From contig CALVBP010000020.1 of assembly GCA_944325825.1 (NCBI GenBank), positions 1-33,517 of the forward strand: a stretch of 33,517 nucleotides of DNA, in the 5' to 3' direction. The notes under the pieces were generated by a model, which worked only from the letters and a program-made list of their open reading frames with translations, had not been told where the DNA came from and did not search any database. This document shows positions 15,077 to 22,616 of this stretch, piece by piece (position 1 is the stretch's first letter; every line of letters starts with the position of its first letter). A program made the translations under genes and the position numbers. This stretch comes from Candidatus Gastranaerophilales bacterium. Its GTDB lineage: Bacteria > Cyanobacteriota > Vampirovibrionia > Gastranaerophilales > Gastranaerophilaceae.

Positions 15077-15448
15077 TTATATCAATTTGATTAATTCTTT
15101 ATTCCCATAAAAATCGCAGGCATACTGCTTAAGTTTTTCCTTACCGTTAATTCTGATAACTTTATTAATCCCGTATTTCCAGCCGTAAGGCTTTGTTTTA
15201 AACCTCAAGTAGTTACACTCTTTCATTGAGTAGACAATTTCTTTGCTACATTTGAGCATCAAGTCATTTGCCTCTATTCCGGCAAGGGATATTCGATTAA
15301 TAACCCCGTCAAAGCGGTATTCGATAAGCTCTGCAACAGGTTTACCGCATATCGGGCAAAAACCTATTGAAAGTTTCCTTGAATTATATAAATCATTTTC
15401 GGATAAATAATAAATATCATCCGCTTTAAACTTACAGCAATGGCGCAC
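15077..15448 (-). CDS. Small zinc-ribbon protein of unknown function
   Basis: 123 aa from a GTG at 15448, chosen because GGAAGGAGG ends 6 nt upstream; a longer frame to 15529 would start with TTG and lacks an SD. The protein opens with RHCCKF and continues to FCPICGKPVAELIEY, giving two Cys pairs about 30 residues apart, a likely zinc ribbon. The C-terminal half is basic (YLRFKTKPYGWKYGINKVIR), suggesting nucleic-acid or protein binding. Compact Cys4 proteins of this sort are common in phages. It is the first gene of its transcript and has its own terminator. No family recognised. Confidence 0.6.
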   Translation of the reverse strand: MRHCCKFKADDIYYLSENDLYNSRKLSIGFCPICGKPVAELIEYRFDGVINRISLAGIEANDLMLKCSKEIVYSMKECNYLRFKTKPYGWKYGINKVIRINGKEKLKQYACDFYGNKELIKLI

Positions 15449-15727
15449 AACAAACCTCCTTCCGGCATACCAATCCGGATTAATAAATAATAATTGACAT
15501 AAAAAATAAGCCTGTATATTAACAAGCAAAATGATAATAGTATTCCTTATACCCGGGGATGATTTCTCCTACGCAGTTTCCTTTGTTTTGAAATCGAGTA
15601 CAGATATATAATACAATATTTTCAATTTTCACCTAAGGATTGTAACAACTTTTTTACATCTTAACCCAGAATATAATATTCATAATATTTTTGAGGTAAA
15701 ATTAAAGCTGAAAGAGAGGTATAAAGC

Positions 15728-16693
15728 ATGAAAGCTATTGTTTTTGATAACGGATTAAAATTAGATACAAATTATCCCAAACCGGTACCGCAAAAGGGAG
15801 AAGCTTTAATAAGGGTAACTCTTGCCGGAATTTGTAATACTGATTACGAAATTACAAAAGGATATATGGGTTATAAAGGTATTTTAGGACATGAATTTGT
15901 CGGAGTAGTAGAAGATGTTAACGGAGAAGATAAATCCCTTGTTGGCAAAAGAGTTGTTGCGGAAATAAGCTACGGCTGCAATGACCCTGATTGTGAATGG
16001 TGTGCAGTAAAAAACTACCGCCACTGTCCGAACAGACATACTCTCGGAATCTGGAGGAAAGACGGCTGTTTCGCAGAATATATGACCATGCCTGTTAACG
16101 TTTTGTTTGAAGTTCCCGATAACGTAACAGACGAACAGGCAGTTTTTGTAGAGCCGCTGGCTGCAGCTTGCGAGATATCAGAACAATTACATATTGAGCC
16201 AATGAAAAAAGTCATCGTTTTAGGAGACGGAAAACTCGGTCTTACAACAGCTCTAACCCTGAACGCATTAAATCTGGATGTTCTTTTAGTCGGCAAACAT
16301 CAAAACAAACTTGATATTGCAAAAGCTCAGGGTGTAAAAACCGAACTTTTAAATTCGTTTACCCCTGAAAAAATATACGATGTCGTAGTAGAAGCAACAG
16401 GAACTGCCTCCGGATTTGAGACCTCTATGGCATTAACCAAACCGAGAGGCGTACTCGTCTTAAAAAGCACTGTGGCTTCGGGCAAAGAACTAAACCTCGC
16501 CCCGATTGTTATAGACGAAATAACCGTTCTGGGCTCACGCTGCGGTCAATTCCCGCCTGCATTAAGACTCCTTAAAAATAACAGAATAAATTTCAAACCT
16601 TTTATTACAAAAATCTATTCTATTGATGAAGCTCTGGAAGCTTTTGAAGCCAATAAAGCAAAAGAAAGTCTAAAAATTCTTATTAAAATGTAA
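15728..16693 (+). CDS. Zinc-dependent MDR alcohol/polyol dehydrogenase
   Basis: 321 aa, SD GAGAGG. Medium-chain dehydrogenase layout: GroES-like catalytic domain, then a Rossmann fold. The catalytic zinc ligand Cys is in LAGICNTDYE and the His-Glu pair in GHEFVG. A structural zinc lobe with C-x4-C-x2-C-x7-C is CNDPDCEWCAVKNYRHC (about residues 84-100). The NAD(P) loop VIVLGDGKLGL fits GxGxxG with one variation (GDGKLG). It would oxidise a secondary alcohol or polyol to a ketone with NAD(P)+; sorbitol/threonine-type substrates are conceivable but undetermined. At 321 aa it is slightly shorter than typical members (about 340-350). Single-gene unit; it converges on the RelA-like operon across a shared hairpin. 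Confidence 0.85.
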   Translation: MKAIVFDNGLKLDTNYPKPVPQKGEALIRVTLAGICNTDYEITKGYMGYKGILGHEFVGVVEDVNGEDKSLVGKRVVAEISYGCNDPDCEWCAVKNYRHCPNRHTLGIWRKDGCFAEYMTMPVNVLFEVPDNVTDEQAVFVEPLAAACEISEQLHIEPMKKVIVLGDGKLGLTTALTLNALNLDVLLVGKHQNKLDIAKAQGVKTELLNSFTPEKIYDVVVEATGTASGFETSMALTKPRGVLVLKSTVASGKELNLAPIVIDEITVLGSRCGQFPPALRLLKNNRINFKPFITKIYSIDEALEAFEANKAKESLKILIKM

Positions 16694-16727
16694 AAATAAA
16701 GGCGGATTTTCCTTCGGAAAATCCGCC
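16689..16727 (-). terminator. Terminator between the convergent ADH and RelA-like operons
   Basis: GGCGGATTTTCC (16701-16712), loop TTC, complement 16716-16727: a perfect 12-bp stem. On the minus strand it is followed by TTTATTTTTA, a good U-tract ending the 18478-16745 operon. On the plus strand (ADH) the following sequence is A-rich, so it is a weaker terminator there. Confidence 0.8.
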
Positions 16728-16744
16728 TCAAATATTACAACCAT

Positions 16745-17155
16745 CTAACCTTTTAACGATTCGGAAAGTTGCTGAATCGTTTTTACAATCTCATTCTTAA
16801 AATTTTTATCATTCATATATCTCAAAATAGCATCTCTATTACCGGACATCAGCATAACTGAAGCATCAGTATTCAAACTGGGATGAAGAACTGATAGCAA
16901 AAGAAGTGCCCGTCCGTCTAAGTTTTCATCTCTTTCAACACAAAGAGCTGCGGCTCTGCCATAAAAATCTTTATTTAAATAAATATCTTCAGCAAAATTT
17001 CTAAAGTAACCTGTATCATGAACTTCCCGTTCAATACGTTCTTTCATCTTTGAAATCATACTGTCCAACTGTTGAGGAAAGGGTATTCTACTGGGTTCCT
17101 TGGGTCTCATTAATATATTCCTATTCTTAATTTTTATCAACTCATATTTTACCAT
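16745..17155 (-). CDS. Unknown protein co-transcribed with the RelA/SpoT-like gene
   Basis: 136 aa, with AGGGA ahead of ATG; the start lies 12 nt after the stop of the RelA/SpoT-like gene, so the two are almost certainly one operon. Mixed helical protein, no membrane helix. Visible features are a Pro-rich N-terminus (MRPKEPSRIPFPQQLDSM), a helix-rich middle (ERIEREVHDTGYFRNFAEDI), and a C-terminal helical pair. No family recognised. Given the operon, it could regulate or neutralise the upstream nucleotide transferase, but nothing in its own sequence shows that. A terminator follows directly. Confidence 0.65.
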   Translation of the reverse strand: MVKYELIKIKNRNILMRPKEPSRIPFPQQLDSMISKMKERIEREVHDTGYFRNFAEDIYLNKDFYGRAAALCVERDENLDGRALLLLSVLHPSLNTDASVMLMSGNRDAILRYMNDKNFKNEIVKTIQQLSESLKG

Positions 17156-17167
17156 ATCTATTCCCTA

Positions 17168-18478
17168 TCAGACAACCGCTGTAAAATACGGCTGAAAATC
17201 TTTTCCCAATTCCTTAAGCATTATTTCGTTTTTATCATGCAGCATTCTCAAGCTGTCGTCTGATAATATTTGATTAAATTTTTCAGGCAGTTTCGGTTTT
17301 ACCGCCGGTAAACCCAGCTCAAGCCTATTATAGTAATTATAACATTTTTCAAGATACAAATTATATTCCCCGTAATCATCTTTGGAGAGTTTTGATATTT
17401 CTTCTTTAAAGTCATCAAATAAACAGCCGAGAGTATTTTTCCCCTCCCGCATATCATAGGCAATATGTTCATATTCTGCAAATCTGTTCGTTAATTCTCC
17501 TCTGAACTGAAGCTCACCTAAAGCTCCGTTTGAATGAATTATGTTAGCCTGTGCCGTTCTGTATCCCGAAGCTTTAAGTGCAAAATCTTTTATTTCATCT
17601 TTTGTATAACCCGTATTCGGGAAGCGGTTATAATCCGCTAAATCAGGCCGTGAATGTATAACAATTTTTCCCTCTGTTGCTTTTCTTAAAGCCTGAATTT
17701 GTCTGCCGCTAAATTCCGGCAGTCCGTTGAACCCCCTATAATTATTAATCAAAGTTATATCCATAGGTTCTATGTTTTCTTTTTTGAGTCTGTTAATTAA
17801 ATCATCGGACAAAAGGCCTTTTGCTTTAATATCCTCAATAGTTAACCCTTCTTTTATCATGCGACTTTTAGTAATAGAAAGAAGAAGGTTATCCACAACA
17901 GGCTGGGAACGTTTTTCTATTAAAGGTTGAGCAAATTTTTCAAACAAAGGAAACGCTTCTATTTCCTGTTCAGGTGTAAGTTTTTGCCCGTAAATATATT
18001 TTTGTAATAACACTTTCTGGTCAGAAGTTAAAGGTGCATTATTAATTTTTACATCATCAATCATTTGTGCTATTTCTTTTTTACCCATAGGGTTAAGCGA
18101 TTTTGAAATCACCCTTGAGCCAATTCCGTCAAGAACAAAATTCTGCGCTGTTTCAAAAGAAGTAATTTCACCCTCTTTTACACCTCGTACAATTTTTGAA
18201 TGAATTGACGGCACTCCTTTAGCACGATTTTGAATGTCGATAACTGTTCTAAGTTTAGAAAACACGTTATCAACTTGCTGTTTAGCAGCTTCAAACTTCT
18301 TCATTAAATCTATAGCAATTTGAACGGCTGCAGTACCTAATTCTGCTTCCAAAACATTTTCGGTTTTTCCGCTGATATTAAGACAAGTATCATTTACCCG
18401 TAACTTTGAAAAATTTACAGGCACACCGATTCCCGGTTTCGAAAAAAATGTTCTATAAATTACTTGAGGTACTTTCAC
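17168..18478 (-). CDS. Divergent RelA/SpoT-type nucleotide pyrophosphotransferase-like protein with a large insertion
   Basis: 436 aa from the GTG at 18478, 5 nt after AGGAG; a TTG one codon earlier is too close to the SD. RelA/SpoT synthetase landmarks appear in order. KGVPSIHSKIVRG (about residues 88-99) aligns with the substrate-binding 'GRpKH.YSIyrKm'. LDGIGSRVI (116-124) matches 'yDliGiRvi' with the metal-binding Asp. ASGYRTAQANIIH (303-315) matches 'nGYqs.H..v'. GELQFRGEL (321-329) matches 'vEvQIRT', keeping the catalytic Glu. AEYEHIAYD (334-342) matches 'AEyg.AahW'. Between the Asp and Tyr motifs lie about 180 residues instead of about 40. No HD hydrolase or TGS/ACT domain. It may make (p)ppGpp or modify another acceptor, as toxSAS enzymes do. 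Confidence 0.65.
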   Translation of the reverse strand: MKVPQVIYRTFFSKPGIGVPVNFSKLRVNDTCLNISGKTENVLEAELGTAAVQIAIDLMKKFEAAKQQVDNVFSKLRTVIDIQNRAKGVPSIHSKIVRGVKEGEITSFETAQNFVLDGIGSRVISKSLNPMGKKEIAQMIDDVKINNAPLTSDQKVLLQKYIYGQKLTPEQEIEAFPLFEKFAQPLIEKRSQPVVDNLLLSITKSRMIKEGLTIEDIKAKGLLSDDLINRLKKENIEPMDITLINNYRGFNGLPEFSGRQIQALRKATEGKIVIHSRPDLADYNRFPNTGYTKDEIKDFALKASGYRTAQANIIHSNGALGELQFRGELTNRFAEYEHIAYDMREGKNTLGCLFDDFKEEISKLSKDDYGEYNLYLEKCYNYYNRLELGLPAVKPKLPEKFNQILSDDSLRMLHDKNEIMLKELGKDFQPYFTAVV

Positions 18479-18564
18479 CAAAACTCCTGATATTTAATCC
18501 CCTATATATTAATAAAGTTTTTTTGACTTTGTCAATTGCCTAAAGTATTAATTTTTATAAAGAC

Positions 18565-18598
18565 AAAAAAGAAGCGGAGGTTTTATCACTTCCGCTTC
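18565..18598 (-). terminator. Intrinsic terminator of the HEAT-repeat gene
   Basis: GAAGCGGA (18571-18578) pairs with TCCGCTTC (18591-18598). On the minus strand the stem is followed immediately by TTTTTT (18565-18570). It lies 22 nt past the HEAT gene's stop. Confidence 0.8.
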
Positions 18599-18619
18599 CT
18601 TTTATGAATTCCTTTAATA

Positions 18620-19474
18620 TTAAACAGTTGCAGGTTTTTTCTGTTGATTAGCTCCCGGAATTGCATGCCAGTTTGCGGCCATGATTTTCTTAAACGATTT
18701 GAGAGCTGTATCTTCAAGTTCACCAAGCTCTTCCGCTTCCATAATAAGTTCTCTTAGCGGAAGCAGCGCCCTCTGGTCTCTTAGAACACCCAGGGCTGCA
18801 GCAGCACCTGCTCTTACAAGGTCATTTTCAGAACGGTTTTTCATAACATCAATTAATGCCGGAACCGCTTTAGTATCGTTTAATTTACCTAAAGAAGTTA
18901 CCGCATAAATTCTAACATTAACCCATTCGTCATATAACATATTGATAATCTTATCAACACATTTTTTATTTCCGATTTCACCTAATGCACGTGTTGCATC
19001 ACAACGAACGTTCACTTTTTCATGGTCTAAAGATTTCATCAAAGCATCTGTTGCGACATCTCCGATTTCAATTAAAGCATCTGTAGCTGTTATACAAACC
19101 TGAGAATTTTCATCATTTAAAGCTTCAACAAGAGGCTCTACAACAATCTTTCCGCCCAAACGTCCCAATGCACGAGCAGCACGAACACGAACATCGACAT
19201 TTCTGTCTTCTCTTAATGATTGAATTAAATGTTCAGTTGCTTTTGAGTCCCCGAGTTCACCGAGGGCACGAGCTGCGTATAAGCGAACAGAACCATTTTT
19301 ATCATTTTTCAATACGTCAATTAACGGTTCGACAGCTTTGGAATCACCCATTTCGCCTAAAACACGAGCAGCATTATATCTAACTTTTTCCGAACTTGAT
19401 GTCATTAAATCATTTATTAATTCCGAAAAAGTTTTCTTTACTTGTTTCTTTTTGCTGTTCACAGTAATTGCCAT
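18620..19474 (-). CDS. HEAT-repeat protein (PBS-lyase/CpcE-type repeats)
   Basis: 284 aa with SD GGAGGT. After a basic N-terminus (VNSKKKQVKKTF) the whole chain is seven to eight HEAT repeats of about 31 residues. Each carries the pattern 'VR..AARALGE[LM]GD..AVEPLI.AL.D', for example VRYNAARVLGEMGDSKAVEP and VRLYAARALGELGDSKATEH. This is the PBS-lyase HEAT-like repeat found in phycobilin lyases CpcE/F and in many bacterial scaffold proteins. Vampirovibrionia lack phycobilisomes, so a protein-binding scaffold is more likely than a lyase; nothing in the sequence shows a bilin site. Monocistronic with its own terminator. Confidence 0.85.
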   Translation of the reverse strand: MAITVNSKKKQVKKTFSELINDLMTSSSEKVRYNAARVLGEMGDSKAVEPLIDVLKNDKNGSVRLYAARALGELGDSKATEHLIQSLREDRNVDVRVRAARALGRLGGKIVVEPLVEALNDENSQVCITATDALIEIGDVATDALMKSLDHEKVNVRCDATRALGEIGNKKCVDKIINMLYDEWVNVRIYAVTSLGKLNDTKAVPALIDVMKNRSENDLVRAGAAAALGVLRDQRALLPLRELIMEAEELGELEDTALKSFKKIMAANWHAIPGANQQKKPATV

Positions 19475-19634
19475 ACACTTTACCTCCGATATGCAAATAA
19501 AAATTATCTAACTACTACACAGATATATAAAGTTTTGGGTTTATAAAAAATTGCCTTTATCTATTCGATTTGTTAACTTTTTGTTACATACCCTTATTAG
19601 GGTAAATTTTACACTTATTCTTTGTGCATATGCT

Positions 19635-19643
19635 AGTATATCA
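19635..19643 (-). promoter_or_regulatory. Possible extended -10 promoter of the HEAT-repeat gene
   Basis: On the minus strand TGATATACT resembles TGnTATAAT, about 160 nt before the HEAT start codon, implying a long 5' leader. The 19475-19768 gap is otherwise AT-rich with no gene visible; a weak ACCCT-TATT-AGGGT hairpin lies near 19588-19601. Confidence 0.3.
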
Positions 19644-19768
19644 TATTTTTACATATTATTAACTACTCCACCAGATAATTTTACAAAAGTTAATTGAAAT
19701 TATAATTCAACTATCCCTATAAAGCTGTAATATCAACAAATTTAAAGATTAAAAAAACTTAATAATTA

Positions 19769-21406
19769 TTACTCACCAGGGATAGTAATAACGAATTCAC
19801 TTCCCTTACCTAATTTTGATTTTACTTCGATTTTTCCTTTATGCTTTTCTATAATTTTTTGAGAAATCGCAAGCCCCAAGCCGGTTCCGACACCGACCCC
19901 CTTAGTTGTATAGCCTGCAAAAAATATTTTGTCCGGTTCTTTAATCCCGCAGCCGTCATCCTTAATTTTTACAACAAGATTATTTTTCTTGTAATCCGTG
20001 TCAATAGTTATCGTTCCCTCCGAAAGTATTGCCTGGGTTGCATTTACAAGAATATTCATAAACACTTGGTTTAACATGTTAGGATAACATTTTACAGGAG
20101 GAATTTTTCCATAATGTTTTACAATATTAATTCTGTTCTTTGTTTCATGTCTTATCAAATCAAGCGTGAGGTCGAGTTCTTTATTAATATCAGCATCCTG
20201 AAGCTCTGCCTCATCAAGCCTTACAAACTTTCTCAATGAAACAACCAATCTATTAATTCTCTCAATAGCCTCTTTATCAATTTCATTTATTTCTTTTAAA
20301 AGCGAGCACGTTTCTTCATCTTTTATTCTTGAAATAATTTTTGAAGAAATCTCATTATTCGACTTTATAGAAGCTACAGGCGTATTAATTTCATGTGCAA
20401 CACCCGCAACAAGCTGCCCCAGTGATGCCATTTTTTCCGAGTTAATAAGTTTCAGCTGAGTATCTTGAAGTTCTCCCAGAGTTCTTGTCAACTCTTTAAC
20501 CATTCTCGCATCTTTTTCATAGAGCTCTGACTGTATAATTGCATTCCCCAACTGAAAAGATACGCCGTCCATGACCTCCAAGATATCATCAAGTTTTGTT
20601 TTTTGCTTCGTCAAAAGAACTATAACCCCGAGCTTTGTATCCATATGAGAAATTGGAATAATAATCCTCTGAACCAGCTCCTTAAACGGACGGGCTTCTT
20701 TGTACTCTTTTAAACAAAATGTGCAGGAGACTTTGTCATCAGCATTTCTGTCAAAAGAAACATTTTTCCCTATATCTTTTCTATCAAAAGATTCTTTAAT
20801 TATATAAGAAGCCGTATCCGGAACGTATACTGCATAATAAGCCTTAAATGCCGCAAAAAGCTGCGAGAGTTCGGATAGTGAAGAAGAGAGAATAACTGAC
20901 GTATCAATGGAACTTCTAATAATATTAGATATATTATTAAGAAGGAGGAGCTTCATTGCCTGAGATTGAGCCTGTGATTTTATTTTTGAAAGATTTTTAT
21001 TATCTGCCTCAAGAAGGGATATCTTTTTTTGATATGCCTGATTCCTTACAAGCATGGTTTCCAGCCCTATTTTTGATGTTACATCCGTTAAAAATATAAT
21101 TGTATAAGTCCCCTTTTTAGTTGCCATTAAATCATAATAAAAATAGTCATTCCCTGATGTTTGATAGGTCACATGCGCGCAGAAATCCTGCGGTGAAAAC
21201 AGCGCCTGTAATATTGGAGAATGAACTTCAACATCATTGCTTACAAGGGCACAAACATTATAATTTAATTTATGCGAAAACTTTTTTAAGTTCTCAAAAT
21301 CAGAAAACATGCGCTTAAAAAGGTTGTTTCTGAAAACAACTTCTTTTTTATCATTAACCACGATTACCGCACTGTTGAATTTATTAAATAAATCAAACTT
21401 CCCCAT
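19769..21406 (-). CDS. Sensor histidine kinase with PAS- and GAF-like input domains
   Basis: 545 aa from the ATG at 21406 (MGKFDLF). The N-terminus (about 1-110) resembles a PAS domain: 'FNSAVIVVNDKKEVVFRNNLF' then YFYYDLMATKKGTYTIIFLTDVT. A helix and coiled linker lead to a GAF-like domain (about 160-290) with a Cys pair in KVSCTFCLKEY. H-box GQLVAGVAHEINTPVASIKS with phospho-acceptor His, then ATPase N-box VFMNILVNATQAI, G1 KDDGCGI and G2 GVGTGLGLAISQKI follow. It has no membrane helix, so it senses a cytoplasmic signal. No response regulator is adjacent, making it an orphan kinase. No SD: a TATAAT ends 6 nt before the ATG, so the mRNA is probably leaderless. Confidence 0.88.
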   Translation of the reverse strand: MGKFDLFNKFNSAVIVVNDKKEVVFRNNLFKRMFSDFENLKKFSHKLNYNVCALVSNDVEVHSPILQALFSPQDFCAHVTYQTSGNDYFYYDLMATKKGTYTIIFLTDVTSKIGLETMLVRNQAYQKKISLLEADNKNLSKIKSQAQSQAMKLLLLNNISNIIRSSIDTSVILSSSLSELSQLFAAFKAYYAVYVPDTASYIIKESFDRKDIGKNVSFDRNADDKVSCTFCLKEYKEARPFKELVQRIIIPISHMDTKLGVIVLLTKQKTKLDDILEVMDGVSFQLGNAIIQSELYEKDARMVKELTRTLGELQDTQLKLINSEKMASLGQLVAGVAHEINTPVASIKSNNEISSKIISRIKDEETCSLLKEINEIDKEAIERINRLVVSLRKFVRLDEAELQDADINKELDLTLDLIRHETKNRINIVKHYGKIPPVKCYPNMLNQVFMNILVNATQAILSEGTITIDTDYKKNNLVVKIKDDGCGIKEPDKIFFAGYTTKGVGVGTGLGLAISQKIIEKHKGKIEVKSKLGKGSEFVITIPGE

Positions 21407-21412
21407 ATAAAT

Positions 21413-21418
21413 ATTATA
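21413..21418 (-). promoter_or_regulatory. -10 box of the histidine kinase gene (leaderless start)
   Basis: TATAAT on the minus strand, ending 6 nt before ATG 21406. The -35 region is poor. The same -10-to-ATG distance occurs at 2197 and 6890. Confidence 0.45.
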
Positions 21419-21604
21419 CAATCATCCAAACAAAAAAGCTAATGACTAACCCCGGGGAAAAGTGAACTTGCGGAAAAAATTGCTTCCCCAACCCCGACAA
21501 ACAGGTTCCGGCAAAATAGTTCGAGAAATAGCGCACAATATCACGCTTACATATCTTAAATAGATTTTCCACCCCACAAGATGTAAAGTTTTATAAATTT
21601 TTTC

Positions 21605-21632
21605 TTGACAAAACCCCTATGTGTGATATATT
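21605..21632 (+). promoter_or_regulatory. Promoter of the glycine-zipper protein gene
   Basis: TTGACA (21605-21610), 16-nt spacer, TATATT (21627-21632), with TGA directly before the -10. Predicted +1 is about 21639, leaving a 29-nt leader containing AAGGAGG. Confidence 0.65.
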
Positions 21633-21667
21633 TACATGGTTGTCAATTATCACAAGGAGGATTTATT

Positions 21668-21976
21668 ATGAGAATTAATCCCGTAAGTGTCATGCCTTAT
21701 CACACAAACACAACACATAGTAAACAAACAGCTCCTCATACATCAGTCAGCCGTCCGACAGTTGATACTGTTAGTTTTCAAGGAAAAACCGCAGGTCTCT
21801 TAGGCATAGTCGGAACGTTTGCCGGCATAGGTCTTGGGACATTGGCTACAATTGCCACCGGCGGACTGGCAGCACCTTTATTTCTCGGAATGACAGGTTG
21901 TGCAGCCGGATGTATTGGCGGGAGTGCTATTGAAGCTAAGAAAAACCCGGAAAAATACAAAGAAGATCATTATTAA
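21668..21976 (+). CDS. Small glycine-zipper membrane protein with lineage N-terminal tag
   Basis: 102 aa from the ATG at 21668, with AAGGAGG 7 nt upstream; a longer in-frame start at 21605 coincides with the promoter and is rejected. The N-terminus (MRINPVSVMPYHTNTT ... VDTVSFQGKT) ends in a V-S-F-Q-G-K tag like that of the 963-aa protein. Residues about 42-90 are a hydrophobic Gly-rich stretch with GxxxG-type spacing (GIVGTFAGIGLGTLATIATGG then AGCIGGSAIEA), predicted to make one or two packed membrane helices. A short charged tail follows. Strong own promoter. Possible roles are an envelope-associated, pore-forming or bacteriocin-like small protein; none is proven by the sequence. Confidence 0.7.
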   Translation: MRINPVSVMPYHTNTTHSKQTAPHTSVSRPTVDTVSFQGKTAGLLGIVGTFAGIGLGTLATIATGGLAAPLFLGMTGCAAGCIGGSAIEAKKNPEKYKEDHY

Positions 21977-22072
21977 TATTTTTCTGCAGCAAAAAAAAAC
22001 AAAACCATCCTATCTCATACCATAGCCGATAATCCAATGTATTTTAATTAGCCGTTAATTAAATATACATAT

Positions 22073-22615
22073 ATGAGGTTATTTAAAGTAATAGTATTTG
22101 GCATAGTACTTATACACCTCTCCGACTCTTGTTTTGCCGGAGAGTTTGTGCATATTATGAATGATGAATGCATTGACGTCTTATACAAAAAAGCCGTAAA
22201 TTATTTTAAAGAAAATAAGGATTTTGAAATAAAAAGAGACCCCCGGGGTATTATATTAAGGTTCGGTATATCAAATACTTGTGAAGAAATTCGGTATATA
22301 AATACTCCTACTTATCGAAAAATTTTGCTTGCGGAAGATTTTTTGGCAAAAATAAAAAATCCTGCTATAATAGAAGTGCATACAAGAAAAGCTTCTTGCA
22401 AGGAGAGGGGAACCCTTAAAAACTGGGAAATATCCACAGTCATAGCTAATAATATTGAATCTATTGTTCTGACACCTAACGGGAAGCTTTCAAGAAGCAG
22501 AATAAATTCAGTCGGATACGGAGAATTTTTACCGTTAAAGAATACTCCAAATAATGGTAGTAAATACACGAATAGGGTTGATATAATAATACTATGTAAT
22601 GTAAGCGGAGAATAG
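22073..22615 (+). CDS. Secreted OmpA/MotB-like peptidoglycan-binding-type protein
   Basis: 180 aa. Signal peptide at about residues 1-22 (VIVFGIVLIHLSDSCFAG). The C-terminal half follows the OmpA/MotB pattern: a beta-alpha unit with IIEVHTRKASC, an ANNIESIVLTPNGKLSRSRI helix, and the closing VGYGEFLPLKNTPNNGSKYT then NRVDIIIL, matching 'S.GyGe..P...N.t..gr..NRRVei.i'. The key Asp/Arg of the PG-binding pocket appears partly changed (the usual 'GHTD' is replaced by VHTRKAS), so diaminopimelate binding is uncertain. Its stop is 1 nt before fliL's ATG, so it is the first gene of a flagellar operon. It lacks the MotB transmembrane/proton-channel segment. No SD is visible at its ATG. Confidence 0.65.
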   Translation: MRLFKVIVFGIVLIHLSDSCFAGEFVHIMNDECIDVLYKKAVNYFKENKDFEIKRDPRGIILRFGISNTCEEIRYINTPTYRKILLAEDFLAKIKNPAIIEVHTRKASCKERGTLKNWEISTVIANNIESIVLTPNGKLSRSRINSVGYGEFLPLKNTPNNGSKYTNRVDIIILCNVSGE

Positions 22616-22616
22616 T

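Noticed and set aside
15449-15529. Longer zinc-ribbon protein from TTG
   Set aside because: No SD for TTG, while GTG at 15448 has GGAAGGAGG at ideal spacing.
18620-19474. Phycobilin lyase
   Set aside because: Only the generic HEAT repeats are shared; no bilin-related genes or cofactor site are seen.
19769-21406. Phytochrome-type photoreceptor kinase
   Set aside because: The GAF-like domain has cysteines but lacks the recognisable bilin-binding Cys-His context and PHY domain.
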